Numbered from the stretch's first letter, positions 1-9,665 are shown. The stretch is DNA of 64,000 nt from Profundibacter amoris (GCF_003544895.1 NZ_CP032125.1:2184001-2248000); one strand, 5' to 3'. Notes: generated from the letters alone by a model not told the origin. Numbers and translations: made by a program.

Positions 1-223
1 CAAACATATTCAGGCCGGGGCCATAGGCCACCAGTTCGATTTCAACGGTATCGCCTTTGGATTCGTAATATTTAGCGACGTTCATGACGTTATTTAGCGC
101 CATATTCATCACCTTGGGATCGTTCTGGTTCACATGAATGGCGACGAAATGCTTGACGCCTTCGGCAATAGCTGCGCCATTTATAGTCAAGAATAGTAAT
201 ATTGCTGTGAGTATTGTCTTCAT
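1..223 (-). CDS. DsrE-like exported protein, 3' end outside the window
   Basis: The gene runs leftwards out of the window, so only its first 74 residues are visible. They begin with a signal peptide (MKTILTAILLFLTINGAAIA) and continue with a segment containing HFVAIHVNQNDPKVMNMALNN and, near the cut, ELVAYGPGLNMF. That pattern (hydrophobic beta strand, N-D-P, an Asn-rich helix, then V-x-Y-G-P-G) resembles the small DsrE/DsrF-like fold proteins of the COG1416 type, whose role is unknown and which often accompany sulfur-related or stress genes. An AGGAGG ribosome site at 230-235 (read on the minus strand) lies six bases from the ATG, which fixes the start. It is transcribed divergently from the YceI gene. 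The catalytic-cysteine question cannot be settled without the missing part. Confidence 0.7.
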   Translation of the reverse strand, partial: MKTILTAILLFLTINGAAIAEGVKHFVAIHVNQNDPKVMNMALNNVMNVAKYYESKGDTVEIELVAYGPGLNMF

Positions 224-341
224 GGTCTTCCTCCTGTTTGCCCAGACAGCTTAACATGTGAAACGCATTTGGCGAGGGGACACGCCGAATATATCACCAA
301 ATCTTCATCCCCGTGCCTTGGCACGCCGGAAAGGAAACGCC

Positions 342-911
342 ATGTCCCGAATATTTCTTAGTCTGGTCTTTTTGGTTTCAACCCTGCTTGCCGCACACGC
401 AAAACCGGTGCGATATCTGCTGGAAGCCAACAAATCCTCGGTCGGGTTTGTCTATCATTTCAACGGCGCCCCGACAAAAGGCACGATGCCGGTGACCAGT
501 GCCGATCTGACGATTGATTTTGCTGCCTTGCACAAAACCACAGTGCGCATATCGCTTAATGTCAGAAAAGCGCGGGCCGGTTTTATCTTTGCCACCCAGG
601 CCTTGCGCGAAAAATCTGTGCTGGATGTCGCCAATCATCCGCAAATCCGGTTTTCCAGCACCAAGGTATCGCGAACAGCCACAGGGGCACGGGTTGTGGG
701 GATGGTCACCATCCGGGGGGTGACAAACCCCCTGACCCTGAACGCCGTGTTTTACCGCCAGAAAGGCAGTGCGCCAAAGGATCTGTCGAAACTGTCGATC
801 CTGCTGACCGGTTCAATCTCGCGTTTGGCCTTCGGGGCAGCGGGATATCCGAAACTGGTTGGCGACCGGATTGATCTGCGGATACTGGCGCGGATCCGGC
901 AAATGGAATAG
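342..911 (+). CDS. YceI family periplasmic protein
   Basis: The 189-residue product starts with a signal peptide (MSRIFLSLVFLVSTLLAAHA) followed by the YceI lipocalin-like beta barrel, which in characterised members binds polyisoprenoid-type lipids in the periplasm. Family landmarks are the opening strand (YLLEANKSSVGFVYHF), the alternating beta pattern throughout, the central KSVLDVANHPQIRFSSTKV block and the closing GDRIDLRI strand. I chose the ATG at 342 rather than the upstream in-frame ATG at 258: it follows an AAAGGAAA ribosome site and begins the signal peptide at once, whereas the longer version would put 28 polar residues in front of it. The DsrE-like gene is divergent and the MFS gene follows about 95 bp downstream. 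The ligand cannot be inferred. Confidence 0.85.
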   Translation: MSRIFLSLVFLVSTLLAAHAKPVRYLLEANKSSVGFVYHFNGAPTKGTMPVTSADLTIDFAALHKTTVRISLNVRKARAGFIFATQALREKSVLDVANHPQIRFSSTKVSRTATGARVVGMVTIRGVTNPLTLNAVFYRQKGSAPKDLSKLSILLTGSISRLAFGAAGYPKLVGDRIDLRILARIRQME

Positions 912-1005
912 CGCGAAAACGACCTGCTTAAGTCGAATACGGGCATGATCTGCCCCGACAGCTTTGCCATGATCGGCAGATTGAACAACGCGAACGACCA
1001 TTCCC

Positions 1006-2229
1006 ATGCGCTTGATGATCTCCTTTGCCGCCCTGTTTCTGTCTGTGATCCTGTTGCAGTTGTCCTCGGGCGGCGTGGGGCCGCTGGATGCCATTTCGGG
1101 GCTAAAGCTGGGCTTTACCACGGCACAGGTCGGCTTTCTTGGATCGGCGCATTTCTTTGGTTTTTTCATCGGTTGCTGGTGGGCACCGCGCTTGATGGGC
1201 AGCATCGGCCATTCCCGCGCCTTTGCCGCCTTTACGGCCACCGGAGCCATTGGTTTGCTTGCGCATATGCTGATCATAGATGCGATGGCATGGGCCATCA
1301 TGCGGATCGCCACCGGCCTGTGCGTGGCCGGAAGCTATACCGTGATCGAAAGCTGGATGCAGGCCAAGGTGACCAATGAAATCCGCGGGCAGGCGATGGG
1401 CGGCTACCGGATGGTCGATATGGGAGGATCACTGGCCGCGCAGTTGATGATCGGGGTGCTGGAGCCTGCCAGTTATGTGTCCTACAACCTGCTGGCCCTA
1501 CTGTGCTGTGCCGCCATCCTGCCGCTGACCCTGACCAAAGCCAGCCCGCCTAAAACCCCCGCAGCCCCGCGCCTGCGCCCTAAACTGGCCTTTGCCAAAT
1601 CGCCACTGGCCGCCGCCGGTGTTGTGGTCGCCGGCCTGACCAGCGCCGCCTTTCGCATGGTTGGCCCGATTTACGGCCAAGAGGTTGGCTTGCAGTTAAA
1701 CCAGATCGGTCTGTTTCTGGCGGCTTTCGTGTTGGGCGGGGCGCTGGCGCAATATCCGATCGGCTGGCTGGCCGATAAATTCGACCGCCGCTGGATCCTG
1801 ATCTGGCTGTCTGTTGCGGCCATCGGCAGTTGCGCCATCACGGTCAGCATGTCGGGCTCCGGCACCGCGATGGTCATGGCCACCGCCGTGTTGTTCGGCT
1901 TTACCACCTTCCCGATCTTTTCGGTCGCCGCGGCCCACGCCCATGATTTTGCCAGCACCGAGGAACGGGTCGAACTGTCGGCCGCGCTGATGTTTTTCTA
2001 TGCCATCGGCGCCATCGCCAGCCCGCTGATCGCCTCCAGCCTGATCAACGCCTACGGCCCCGCATCGCTGTTCATCTTTCTGGCGGCCGGGCACGGGGTG
2101 CTGATCATATTCGGCCTGAGCCGGATGAACGTACGCCCGACCCGCAAGCGGCGCACCCCCTATGTTTACGCCCCGCGCACATCGTTCCTGATTGGCCGCC
2201 TGCTGCGCAAACAGAGGGATAAACGCTAA
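1006..2229 (+). CDS. MFS transporter
   Basis: A 407-residue polytopic inner-membrane protein with about twelve hydrophobic segments in two halves, the usual size for a major facilitator. The loop between segments 2 and 3 carries the basic APRLMGSIGHSR stretch, and the corresponding loop of the second half carries GWLADKFDRRW, a good match to the MFS signature G-x-x-x-D-R-x-G-R-R region. The overall layout resembles the YcaD-like group, but nothing in the sequence indicates the substrate. The start at 1006 has no strong ribosome site; an alternative ATG lies three codons downstream. The tail is very basic (RKRRTP, RKQRDKR). It ends four bases before the convergent P-type ATPase gene, so the two transcripts must overlap or share a terminator. 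Confidence 0.85.
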   Translation: MRLMISFAALFLSVILLQLSSGGVGPLDAISGLKLGFTTAQVGFLGSAHFFGFFIGCWWAPRLMGSIGHSRAFAAFTATGAIGLLAHMLIIDAMAWAIMRIATGLCVAGSYTVIESWMQAKVTNEIRGQAMGGYRMVDMGGSLAAQLMIGVLEPASYVSYNLLALLCCAAILPLTLTKASPPKTPAAPRLRPKLAFAKSPLAAAGVVVAGLTSAAFRMVGPIYGQEVGLQLNQIGLFLAAFVLGGALAQYPIGWLADKFDRRWILIWLSVAAIGSCAITVSMSGSGTAMVMATAVLFGFTTFPIFSVAAAHAHDFASTEERVELSAALMFFYAIGAIASPLIASSLINAYGPASLFIFLAAGHGVLIIFGLSRMNVRPTRKRRTPYVYAPRTSFLIGRLLRKQRDKR

Positions 2230-2233
2230 GTGC

Positions 2234-4342
2234 TTACTTAACGAACTTGTACCGTAGCAACCGCAAGGCGTTGATCGTCACCAGCACCGTCGCGCCGGTG
2301 TCTGCCAGAATGGCCATCCACAGGGATGTCACCCCCAGCAATGTCGTCACCAGAAACACCGCCTTCAGGCCCAGCGCGATGCTGATATTCTGGTGAATAT
2401 TGGCCATCGTTGCCCGCGACAGGGCAATCAGCGCGGGCACATCGCGCACCCGTTCGTGCAGCAGCGCCGCATCCGCCGTTTCCAGCGCCACATCGGTGCC
2501 CCCGCCCATCGCAATGCCAACGTCCGAGCGCGCCAAAGCGGGCGCATCGTTGATCCCGTCCCCGACCATGGCAATATTACCCTGCGCCTTCAGCGCCTCG
2601 ATCTGGTCCAGCTTGTCTTGCGGCAACAATTCGGATTTCACCTCGATCCCCAGTTGTTTGGCCAGCGCCGCGCCGGTGCGGGCGTTGTCGCCGGTCAGCA
2701 TCACCGTGCGCACATTCATATCCGCCAGTTCCCGCATCGCGTCGCGCGCGTCCTTGCGCAATTCGTCCCGCAGGGCAAACAGACCCGACAACTCGCTATC
2801 GACAATCACCACCGCAACGGTTTTGCCATCCCCTTCCAACGCGGCGATCTCGTCCTCTTGCTCTTTGGTAAACCCGGCAATCTCCTGCCCGTAACGCGGC
2901 GAGGCAATCGTCACCAGTTTGCCCCCCACTTTGGCCTGAACCCCACGCCCGCTTAACGCCTCGGATGCGGTGGCCTTTTTCAGCTTCACGCCGCGCGCTG
3001 CAACCTCGTCAACGATCGCCACAGCCAACGGATGGCTTGACCCGGCCTCGACCGATCCGGCAAGGGCCAGCATCTGGTCCTCGTCCCCCGAAAACACCCG
3101 CACATCCGTCACCGCCGGTTTGCCGCGTGTCAGCGTGCCGGTTTTGTCAAACGCCACCTGCGCCACCTTGCCGATCGCCTCGAGCACCGCGCCGCCCTTG
3201 ACCAGCAGGCCCTGTCTGGCCCCCGATGAAATGCCCGACGTGATCGCCGCAGGTGTGGACAGCACCAGCGCACAGGGGCAGCCGATCAGCAGGATCGCCA
3301 ACCCTTTGTAGATCCACGCATCCCACTCCGCGCCAAAGGCCAGCGGCGGGATGATGGCAATCAATGCCGCCACCACGATCACACCCGGCGTGTAATAGCG
3401 GCTGAAATCGTCGATAAAGCGCGCGGTCGGGGCCTTGCTGGCCTCGGCGTCCTCGACCATCTGCAAAATCCGCGCGATCATGTTGTTTTCCGCGCCTTTT
3501 TCCACCGTCACGCGGATCACCCCGTCGGCATTGATCGATCCGGCGTAAACCCCGTCACCAACCCCTTTGCGTTTTGGCATGGATTCGCCCGTCACGGCCG
3601 CCTCGTCGATCGAGGTCTGCCCCTCGCAGATCACCCCGTCCGCTGGCACCCGCCCGCCGGGGCGCACCTCGATCACATCGCCGATTTCCAGACTGTCCGC
3701 CGCCACCTCGCGGCTGCCATCACCCACCACCAGAAAGGCGGATTTTGGCACCAGATTTGCCAGCGCCTGAACCGAGCTGCGCGCCTTGGCCGCCGCCATC
3801 ATCTCTAACAATTCGCCGATCAGAAACAGGAATACCACCACGGCCGCCTCGGGGGCCTCGTTAATCACAATCGCCCCGATCACTGCGATGGTCACCAGCG
3901 TTTCAATGGTAAAGGGTTGTCCCGCAACCGCCCCCATCACCGCCTTTTTCGCCAAAGGCGCCAGCGCCACCAGCGCGGCAAAGGCGTAAACGTAATCGGC
4001 ATAGTCCGGCAGAACCAGCGACAACACCACCGCCAGCGCCAACATCGCCCCCGAGAAGATCACCAACCGCCCTTTGCCCGTCTGCCACCAGCGCGTTTCG
4101 GTCTGCGGCGCATCGGTTTGCGGTTTGGCCACCTTATAGCCCAGCTTCTCAATTGCCGTGATCACATGGCCGACCTCATCGAACCCGTCCTGTAAATTGA
4201 ATTTCAGTTTCTGGTTTGTGTAGTTCAGGGATACATTTTCGATCCCCGGCAGCTTGCACACCACGCCTTCGATCTTGTTCACGCAGCTTGCGCAATCCAT
4301 GCCGTCAATCACCAGTTCGGTCTTTTTCGCCTCGGTCGCCAT
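2234..4342 (-). CDS. Heavy-metal P1B-type ATPase, Zn/Cd/Pb exporter type
   Basis: A 702-residue metal-pumping ATPase of the inner membrane. In order: an N-terminal heavy-metal-binding domain with GMDCASCVNKIEG; the actuator motif TGESMPKR; the transmembrane metal site GCPCALVLSTPAA; the phosphorylation site DKTGTLTRG; the SSHPLA loop; and MLTGDN and GDGINDAPALA of the ATP-binding domain. The last membrane segment contains LADTGATVLVT, whose Asp is the extra metal ligand known in ZntA-type Zn/Cd/Pb pumps and absent from copper pumps, so I favour Zn2+/Cd2+/Pb2+ over Cu+. The ATG at 4342 follows an AAGGACAG ribosome site. The in-frame ATG at 4375 lies upstream of the transcription start expected from the promoter at 4379-4409, which argues for the shorter form. 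No metal regulator gene is adjacent. Confidence 0.92.
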   Translation of the reverse strand: MATEAKKTELVIDGMDCASCVNKIEGVVCKLPGIENVSLNYTNQKLKFNLQDGFDEVGHVITAIEKLGYKVAKPQTDAPQTETRWWQTGKGRLVIFSGAMLALAVVLSLVLPDYADYVYAFAALVALAPLAKKAVMGAVAGQPFTIETLVTIAVIGAIVINEAPEAAVVVFLFLIGELLEMMAAAKARSSVQALANLVPKSAFLVVGDGSREVAADSLEIGDVIEVRPGGRVPADGVICEGQTSIDEAAVTGESMPKRKGVGDGVYAGSINADGVIRVTVEKGAENNMIARILQMVEDAEASKAPTARFIDDFSRYYTPGVIVVAALIAIIPPLAFGAEWDAWIYKGLAILLIGCPCALVLSTPAAITSGISSGARQGLLVKGGAVLEAIGKVAQVAFDKTGTLTRGKPAVTDVRVFSGDEDQMLALAGSVEAGSSHPLAVAIVDEVAARGVKLKKATASEALSGRGVQAKVGGKLVTIASPRYGQEIAGFTKEQEDEIAALEGDGKTVAVVIVDSELSGLFALRDELRKDARDAMRELADMNVRTVMLTGDNARTGAALAKQLGIEVKSELLPQDKLDQIEALKAQGNIAMVGDGINDAPALARSDVGIAMGGGTDVALETADAALLHERVRDVPALIALSRATMANIHQNISIALGLKAVFLVTTLLGVTSLWMAILADTGATVLVTINALRLLRYKFVK

Positions 4343-4378
4343 ATCCTGTCCTTGCAAAATGGAATCACGTTCCATTCT

Positions 4379-4409
4379 TACATACGACCTCTAGCGACTA
4401 GAGCTTCAA
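4379..4409 (-). promoter_or_regulatory. MerR-family (ZntR/CadR-like) promoter/operator of the metal ATPase
   Basis: Read on the minus strand there is a -35 TTGAAG (4404-4409), a 19-bp spacer and a -10 TATGTA (4379-4384). The spacer contains a perfect inverted repeat, CTCTAG-TCG-CTAGAG (4389-4403). An over-long 19-20 bp spacer filled by a dyad is the known hallmark of promoters activated by MerR-family metal sensors such as ZntR, CadR and CueR. The predicted start of transcription falls near 4372, just ahead of the ATPase gene. A small dyad ATGGAA-N5-TTCCAT lies at the start of the transcript. Confidence 0.8.
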
Positions 4410-4425
4410 GCCCTAATTCCGATGA

Positions 4426-4875
4426 TTACCCATCCAGCGATTCAATATAGGCAATCCGCAGCATCCGCAGGGTTTGCTGATCGCCAATACCGCCGAAAAA
4501 TCCGAACAGGGCGGATTCAAATACCGGACTTGACCCTTTGACCCTTGAAAACAGCGTGATCGAGGAATGGAACTTCAACGCATCCATCCCGCCGAACACC
4601 GTCTCGGCCCCGTCGGCGCGGTGTTTGATCGCCAGTTTGGTGCACTGGATCAGCCGCTTGCCCAACACGGGATGCGCCAGATAGGCCGCTGCCTCGTCCC
4701 GATCCGCGATGCCGTAGAATTGCGAGGTCTGGCTGCGCCCCAACCCCTCTAGCTGCGGGAAAATATACCACATCCAGTGGCTTGCCTTGCGGCCCTTTTC
4801 CAACTCGGCCAGCACAGAGTCATAAACAGCGTCCTGCGCCGAAACGAAGCGGTCAAAATCGTAATGCGTTTCCAT
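4426..4875 (-). CDS. DUF1810 family protein
   Basis: A 149-residue soluble protein matching the DUF1810 family along its full length: the opening [21 protein letters not shown], the signature [27 protein letters not shown], the [16 protein letters not shown] block and the ending [14 protein letters not shown]. Members are small, widespread and of unproven function. There is no signal peptide or membrane segment. The gene lies between the metal ATPase promoter and metG, divergent from metG. The ATG at 4875 is the only reasonable start, because the N-terminal motif begins four residues later. Confidence 0.85.
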   Translation of the reverse strand: METHYDFDRFVSAQDAVYDSVLAELEKGRKASHWMWYIFPQLEGLGRSQTSQFYGIADRDEAAAYLAHPVLGKRLIQCTKLAIKHRADGAETVFGGMDALKFHSSITLFSRVKGSSPVFESALFGFFGGIGDQQTLRMLRIAYIESLDG

Positions 4876-4990
4876 AAGAGCGGGCCTAGCACAAAACCGC
4901 CCCTATGGAAACGCGCCGATGCGCGCACCCCCTAGCCCTACCCGCCGCCTTGCGCTAAACAGCTTTCAACACAAACAAAGGCATCCCGAA

Positions 4991-6709
4991 ATGGCACGAA
5001 TCCTCATCACCTCCGCCCTGCCCTATATCAATGGCATCAAACATCTGGGCAATCTGGTCGGCAGCCAACTGCCCGCCGATCTGTTCGCCCGCTACAATCG
5101 CGGACGCGGCAACGAAGTGATGTTCATCTGCGCCACGGACGAACACGGCACCCCTGCCGAACTGGCCGCCGCCAAGGCCGGTCAGCCGGTGGCGGAATAT
5201 TGCGCCGAACTGCATGACGTGCAGGCCGATATTGCCAAACGGTTCGGCTTGTCATTCGACTATTTCGGCCGCTCCTCCAGCCCGCAAAACCACCGGCTGA
5301 CCCAGCATTTCGCGGGCAAACTGGCAGACAACGACCTGATCGAGGAAGTCAGCGAAAAGCAGGTCTATTCCATCGACGATGGCCGCTTTCTGCCGGACCG
5401 CTATATCGAGGGCACCTGCCCCAACTGCGGCCACGAAGGCGCGCGCGGGGATCAGTGCGACGAATGCACCAAACAACTGTCCCCGACCGATCTGATTGAT
5501 CCATATTCGACCATCTCGGGATCGAAAAACCTGGAGGTGCGCGAAACAAAGCATCTGTTCCTGCGCCAATCCAGACTGCGCGACACGCTGGATGAATGGA
5601 TTTCCAGCAAAACCGACTGGCCCGTCCTGACCACCTCGATTGCCAAGAAATGGTTGCATGATGGCGACGGTCTGCGCGACCGCGGCATCACCCGCGATCT
5701 GGACTGGGGCGTGCCGGTAAAACGCGGTGATCAGCCCTGGCCGGGGATGGAGGGCAAAGTGTTCTACGTCTGGTTCGACGCACCGATCGAATACATCGGC
5801 GCAACAGCGGAATGGGCCGAGGCAAACAGTCTGGACGATAGCGCATGGGAACGCTGGTGGCGCACCGACAAGGGCGCTGACGATGTGCGCTATGTGCAGT
5901 TCATGGGCAAGGACAACGTGCCGTTCCACACCCTGTCCTTCCCCGCCACGATCATGGGGTCGGGCGAGCCATGGAAACTGGTCGATTACATCAAATCCTT
6001 CAACTACCTGAATTACGATGGCGGCCAGTTTTCCACCTCCAAGGGGCGCGGCGTGTTCATGGATCAGGCGCTGTCGATCCTGCCGTCGGACTACTGGCGC
6101 TGGTGGCTTTTGTCGCACGCACCGGAAAATTCCGATGCGGAATTCACATGGGAAAACTTTCAGGCCTCGGTCAACAAGGATCTGGCCGATGTGCTGGGCA
6201 ATTTCGCCTCGCGCGTCACCAAATTCTGCCGCTCCAAATTCGGCGAAGTGGTGCCCGAAGGCGGCACATACGGCCCCGAGGAACAGGCGCTGATCAACAC
6301 GCTGGACAAACGCATCAAAGCCTACAACACCCATATGGACGACATGGAAGTGCGCAAAGCCGCCTCCGAATTGCGCGCCATCTGGGTGGCGGGCAACGAA
6401 TACCTGCAAACCGCCGCCCCCTGGGCCAAGTTCAAGGAAAACCCCGAGGCGGCGGCGGCCGTGATCCGCCTGTCGCTGAACCTGATCCGGCTTTATGCGG
6501 TGCTGTCGGCCCCCTTCATCCCCGATGCTTCCGCCACGCTGCTTAAGGCGATGAATACCACGGACGACAGCTGGCCCGATGACGTGACGCAGGCGCTGAA
6601 CACTCTGCCCGCCCGTCACGAATTCACTGTGCCCGACGTGCTGTTTGCCAAAATCACTGACGAGCAACGTAAGGAATGGCAGGAAAAATTCGCAGGCAAA
6701 CGCGACTAG
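4991..6709 (+). CDS. metG: Methionine--tRNA ligase
   Basis: A 572-residue class I aminoacyl-tRNA synthetase that charges initiator and elongator tRNA-Met. Visible features in order: the N-terminal Rossmann strand [21 protein letters not shown] with the HIGH-equivalent HLGN; the [10 protein letters not shown] block; the zinc-binding knuckle [17 protein letters not shown]; the KMSKS-equivalent loop FSTSKGRG before VFMDQAL; and the helical anticodon-binding domain from about residue 390. It ends without the C-terminal tRNA-binding (EMAP-like) domain of longer MetRSs. The start at 4991 puts the synthetase motif at residue 3; the longer frame from 4919 adds only low-complexity residues. The exported GH26-like gene follows 12 bp downstream, so the two may be co-transcribed. 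Confidence 0.96.
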   Translation: MARILITSALPYINGIKHLGNLVGSQLPADLFARYNRGRGNEVMFICATDEHGTPAELAAAKAGQPVAEYCAELHDVQADIAKRFGLSFDYFGRSSSPQNHRLTQHFAGKLADNDLIEEVSEKQVYSIDDGRFLPDRYIEGTCPNCGHEGARGDQCDECTKQLSPTDLIDPYSTISGSKNLEVRETKHLFLRQSRLRDTLDEWISSKTDWPVLTTSIAKKWLHDGDGLRDRGITRDLDWGVPVKRGDQPWPGMEGKVFYVWFDAPIEYIGATAEWAEANSLDDSAWERWWRTDKGADDVRYVQFMGKDNVPFHTLSFPATIMGSGEPWKLVDYIKSFNYLNYDGGQFSTSKGRGVFMDQALSILPSDYWRWWLLSHAPENSDAEFTWENFQASVNKDLADVLGNFASRVTKFCRSKFGEVVPEGGTYGPEEQALINTLDKRIKAYNTHMDDMEVRKAASELRAIWVAGNEYLQTAAPWAKFKENPEAAAAVIRLSLNLIRLYAVLSAPFIPDASATLLKAMNTTDDSWPDDVTQALNTLPARHEFTVPDVLFAKITDEQRKEWQEKFAGKRD

Positions 6710-6721
6710 GAAAGGAAGCAG

Positions 6722-7771
6722 ATGCGCCGCCTCATCTACCTGACCTTTGCGCTTCTGCTCCCGCTTGCGGCATTCGCCCAGGCCACCCCGCACAATGCCA
6801 CCCCGCACAATGCCGCCCTGCGCGCCCTCACCCCGCCCGCCGGCAAACTTCTGGCCGGCACCTACACCGGCGGGCGCAGCGGCGAAGAAGACGATATCCT
6901 GCCCTCCGACCTGAACGCCTATATCCGCACCACCGGCCACCGGCCCGCGTGGGTCTATTTCTCGAACAACTGGTACCGCTCGCGCGCCTTTCCGATAGCC
7001 ACGGCCAAATGGATCCGCGCCAGCGGGGCCACCCCCTATGTGCGCCTGATGCTGCGAAGTGATCCCGAACAGGACCACCGCGACCCGCTGTTCACCACCC
7101 GCGCCATCGCCAGCGGCAAATTCGACGCCGACCTTGCCAGATGGGCACGCACAGCGGCCGCCTTCAAAACCCCGATCCTTGCCGAATGGGGCACCGAAAT
7201 GAATGGCGAATGGTTCCAGTGGAACGCCCGATGGAACGGCCGCAACAAAGGTGCCGAACGCTTTGCCGCCGCCTACCGCCATATCATCGACATCGCTCGC
7301 GCCAATGGTGCCACCAACATCGTCTGGGTGTTCCATGTCAACTGGGCCGACGGCCCGCCGCGCGGCTGGAACCGGATGGAGAAATACTATCCCGGCGACG
7401 ACTATATCGACTGGCTCGGCATCTCGCTCTACTCGATGCAGGCCCCCTATGAAACCGAACCTACCGCCTTTGCCCATATCGACAGCACCCTGAAACGCCT
7501 GCGTGCCATGGCCCCGTCAAAACCGGTGATCATCGCCGAATTCGGCACCGATGTGAACAACCCGCGCGAACCGGCCGCCGCATGGGCCGCCAAAGCGCTC
7601 GACCTGATCCTGTCTGGCAAATACCCGCAACTGATCGGTTTTAGCTGGTGGAACGAAACATGGCCCAACGACGATAACCCCGAAAACGCCACCGATACCC
7701 GCATCCGGTCCGACCCCGCCCTGACACAGGTCTTCCGGCGCGCCCTGAAACACCCGCGCATCAATCGCTAA
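6722..7771 (+). CDS. Exported GH26-like glycoside hydrolase
   Basis: A 349-residue protein with a signal peptide (MRRLIYLTFALLLPLAAFAQ) and a TIM-barrel-like body that resembles family 26 glycoside hydrolases (beta-mannanase-like). The blocks supporting this are LAGTYTGGRSGEED, the acid/base candidate PILAEWGTEMNGEWFQWN (Glu followed by M-N-G-x-W, as in GH26), the INIVWVFHVNWAD strand, YIDWLGISLYSM, and the nucleophile-position strand KPVIIAEFGTDV, ending with FSWWNETW. Substrate specificity is not readable from sequence. Codons 21-31 contain a 15-bp tandem duplication (6782-6811) encoding ATPHN twice just after the signal peptide. It follows metG by 12 bp and faces the TPR gene across a 84-bp gap. 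Confidence 0.75.
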   Translation: MRRLIYLTFALLLPLAAFAQATPHNATPHNAALRALTPPAGKLLAGTYTGGRSGEEDDILPSDLNAYIRTTGHRPAWVYFSNNWYRSRAFPIATAKWIRASGATPYVRLMLRSDPEQDHRDPLFTTRAIASGKFDADLARWARTAAAFKTPILAEWGTEMNGEWFQWNARWNGRNKGAERFAAAYRHIIDIARANGATNIVWVFHVNWADGPPRGWNRMEKYYPGDDYIDWLGISLYSMQAPYETEPTAFAHIDSTLKRLRAMAPSKPVIIAEFGTDVNNPREPAAAWAAKALDLILSGKYPQLIGFSWWNETWPNDDNPENATDTRIRSDPALTQVFRRALKHPRINR

Positions 7772-7795
7772 TTTCTTTTTCGCACAAATATCCGC

Positions 7796-7858
7796 GCCGC
7801 AGGCATCCCGAGGGCCATATGGCCCGAGACATAAAGCGTTGCGCAGCAACTCAGCTTA
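7796..7858. terminator. Inverted repeats between convergent genes
   Basis: The gap between the GH26-like gene and the TPR gene contains a perfect 14-bp palindrome, GGGCCATATGGCCC, followed by a short hairpin GTTGC-GCA-GCAAC. Neither is followed by a clear T run, so a role as bidirectional terminator is inferred from position only. Confidence 0.3.
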
Positions 7859-9499
7859 ACAACAGGATGAATGCGACAACCGACAGGCACAAGACGCCTT
7901 GATCGGCGCATCCGCCCGCGCATTGGCCAGATCCAGTCGCGGCTTGATCAGTGCCGCCTCTTCCGCCTTGCCCAACCGCTCCAGACATTCATAAAACCCG
8001 TGCAAGGACCACACATTCTCCGGATGTCGCGCCGCCCGGCTCAGGGTATCGTCAAACCCCAGATCGGCCCGATACACCGCCTCGGCCTCCTCGACCCGTC
8101 CCTGCTCCAGCAATAGCGCCCCCAGCGCATGGCGGGTTGGCTGCATCCAGCCCCAAGGCTCCTCGTAAGGCAGCGCATCATCGCGGGCCACGGATTCGCG
8201 CAGATGGGCAAAGGCCGCGTCATAATCGCCCTTGCGATAGGCCAACTCGCCTTCCAGCATCTCTTCGGCCACCGCCAGAATGCTCTCGCAGGTGTTGTTG
8301 AACAACAGCCGCGTTTCCGGCACCCGCGCTTTGGCGGCATAAAACAACTTGCGCTCGGCCTCGGCCTTCTTAACCTCGCCGGTTGCCGCAAAGGCCACGG
8401 TGCGCGAATAATGCACCAGTGCTGTGGTGAAACAGTAAAGTTCCTGATCCTCAGGCGGCTTGGTGGTCTTTAAAACCTCCCACTGGCCAAAGCGGATCAG
8501 CACATGCTGACGCATGCCGTAATAGCTCTCCAGCCAATCCGCAGACGGCTCGACCACCTCGGGGGTCAGGATCGCTTCCAGTTCCTCGACCGCCGCCAGC
8601 GCAGGTCCCATCTGGCCCAGAAACATCGCCCCGTACAGACGGAAATGCAGATCATGGCATATGTAGGTGGTATAGAAATTCATCACCCCTTCGCGTGCCA
8701 TAAACACCTTGTCCGCGTCGTATGCCTTCACATTACGCCGCACCACATTTTCATACCCCCCACACAACACATCCACATGGGTCGGCATATGCTGCAAATG
8801 CCCCGCATCCGGCACCAGATCAACCAAAGCATCCCCCATCCGCAATGCCTTTTCCGGTGTCGGAGACATCTCCATGATGTGGATATACAGATGCAGAATG
8901 CCGGGGTGTTGCCACGCGCCTTCAACCTGATCGAACGCCCGTTCCAGCGACGCTTGCGCTTCCAAAACGTCGGACCCCTCTGCAGGCACGCCCGCCTTCA
9001 GATCCCACAACTGCCACGGCGTTCTGCACATCATTGCCTCGACCGCCAGCGTGATCACCTCCAGATCATCGGGATGGCGTGCCAGAACCTGCCGCATCGC
9101 GTCCGTATAGGCATCATGGGTCGGCGCGATATCCTCGACCTCGGCACTGGCCGGAAAGCGCAGCTTCAACGCCGCCACCAGTTCCGCCGCCAATCCGTCG
9201 GCACATTTTTCCGCCGCCGCCAGACTGGCCGCGACCACCTCCAGGCATTCTTCCTTCACCTCGGGCGTGAAATGGTCCCAGCGATAATTGTAATTCGGCC
9301 CCTTGGCATAGGCGATCCCCCAATGGGCCATCGCACAATCAGGGTCAGCCGCAATTGCCCTTTCAAAACAGACAATTGCCTCATTGTGATTATAGCCAAA
9401 AACCCAGTTCAGCCCGCGATCAAACCACATTTGCGCCTGTTCATTCACAGACACACCTGCACGGGAATATGTGCCAAGATCGTAATAATCATCCATCAT
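7856..9499 (-). CDS. Tetratricopeptide-repeat protein
   Basis: A roughly 547-residue soluble protein built of helical repeats. The clearest TPR unit is near the start (QAQMWFDRGLNWVFGYNHNEAIVCFERAIAADPDCAMAHW, residues about 20-60), and others follow (GELAYRKGDYDAAFAHLRESV and EAEAVYRADLGF near the C terminus). Conserved HxxH-like stretches (HLYIHIMEMSP, HMPTHVDV, YICHDLHF) lie in the central part. I recall similar proteins in Rhodobacterales annotated only as TPR proteins, with no known function. Two adjacent ATGs at 9499 and 9496 are possible starts; neither has a strong ribosome site. The last twelve residues are unusually rich in Cys and Ser. The gene is convergent with the GH26-like gene and divergent from parE. 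Confidence 0.8.
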   Translation of the reverse strand: MMDDYYDLGTYSRAGVSVNEQAQMWFDRGLNWVFGYNHNEAIVCFERAIAADPDCAMAHWGIAYAKGPNYNYRWDHFTPEVKEECLEVVAASLAAAEKCADGLAAELVAALKLRFPASAEVEDIAPTHDAYTDAMRQVLARHPDDLEVITLAVEAMMCRTPWQLWDLKAGVPAEGSDVLEAQASLERAFDQVEGAWQHPGILHLYIHIMEMSPTPEKALRMGDALVDLVPDAGHLQHMPTHVDVLCGGYENVVRRNVKAYDADKVFMAREGVMNFYTTYICHDLHFRLYGAMFLGQMGPALAAVEELEAILTPEVVEPSADWLESYYGMRQHVLIRFGQWEVLKTTKPPEDQELYCFTTALVHYSRTVAFAATGEVKKAEAERKLFYAAKARVPETRLLFNNTCESILAVAEEMLEGELAYRKGDYDAAFAHLRESVARDDALPYEEPWGWMQPTRHALGALLLEQGRVEEAEAVYRADLGFDDTLSRAARHPENVWSLHGFYECLERLGKAEEAALIKPRLDLANARADAPIKASCACRLSHSSCC

Positions 9500-9665
9500 C
9501 AAACGGGCCTTTTTGCTAAATCCATCAAATCCGCACCAGCCTAACAGCCCGCCCCTACAGGTCAAAGAAAACCCGCACTATATTGATCCAAGCGGCCAAT
9601 CAGGCACAATCCCCATTGCCCCGACTTGCCCACCTGCATTAGAATGGCCCGCAACAAACCAATAA

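Noticed and set aside
5252-7477. Minus-strand open frame of about 740 codons opposite metG and the GH26-like gene
   Set aside because: It is antisense to two well-supported genes and its translation has the low-complexity Gly/Ala/His/Arg composition of a shadow frame, with no motif.
8504-9544. Plus-strand open frame of 346 codons opposite the TPR gene
   Set aside because: Antisense shadow of the TPR gene; the translation has many His and Gln residues but no domain.
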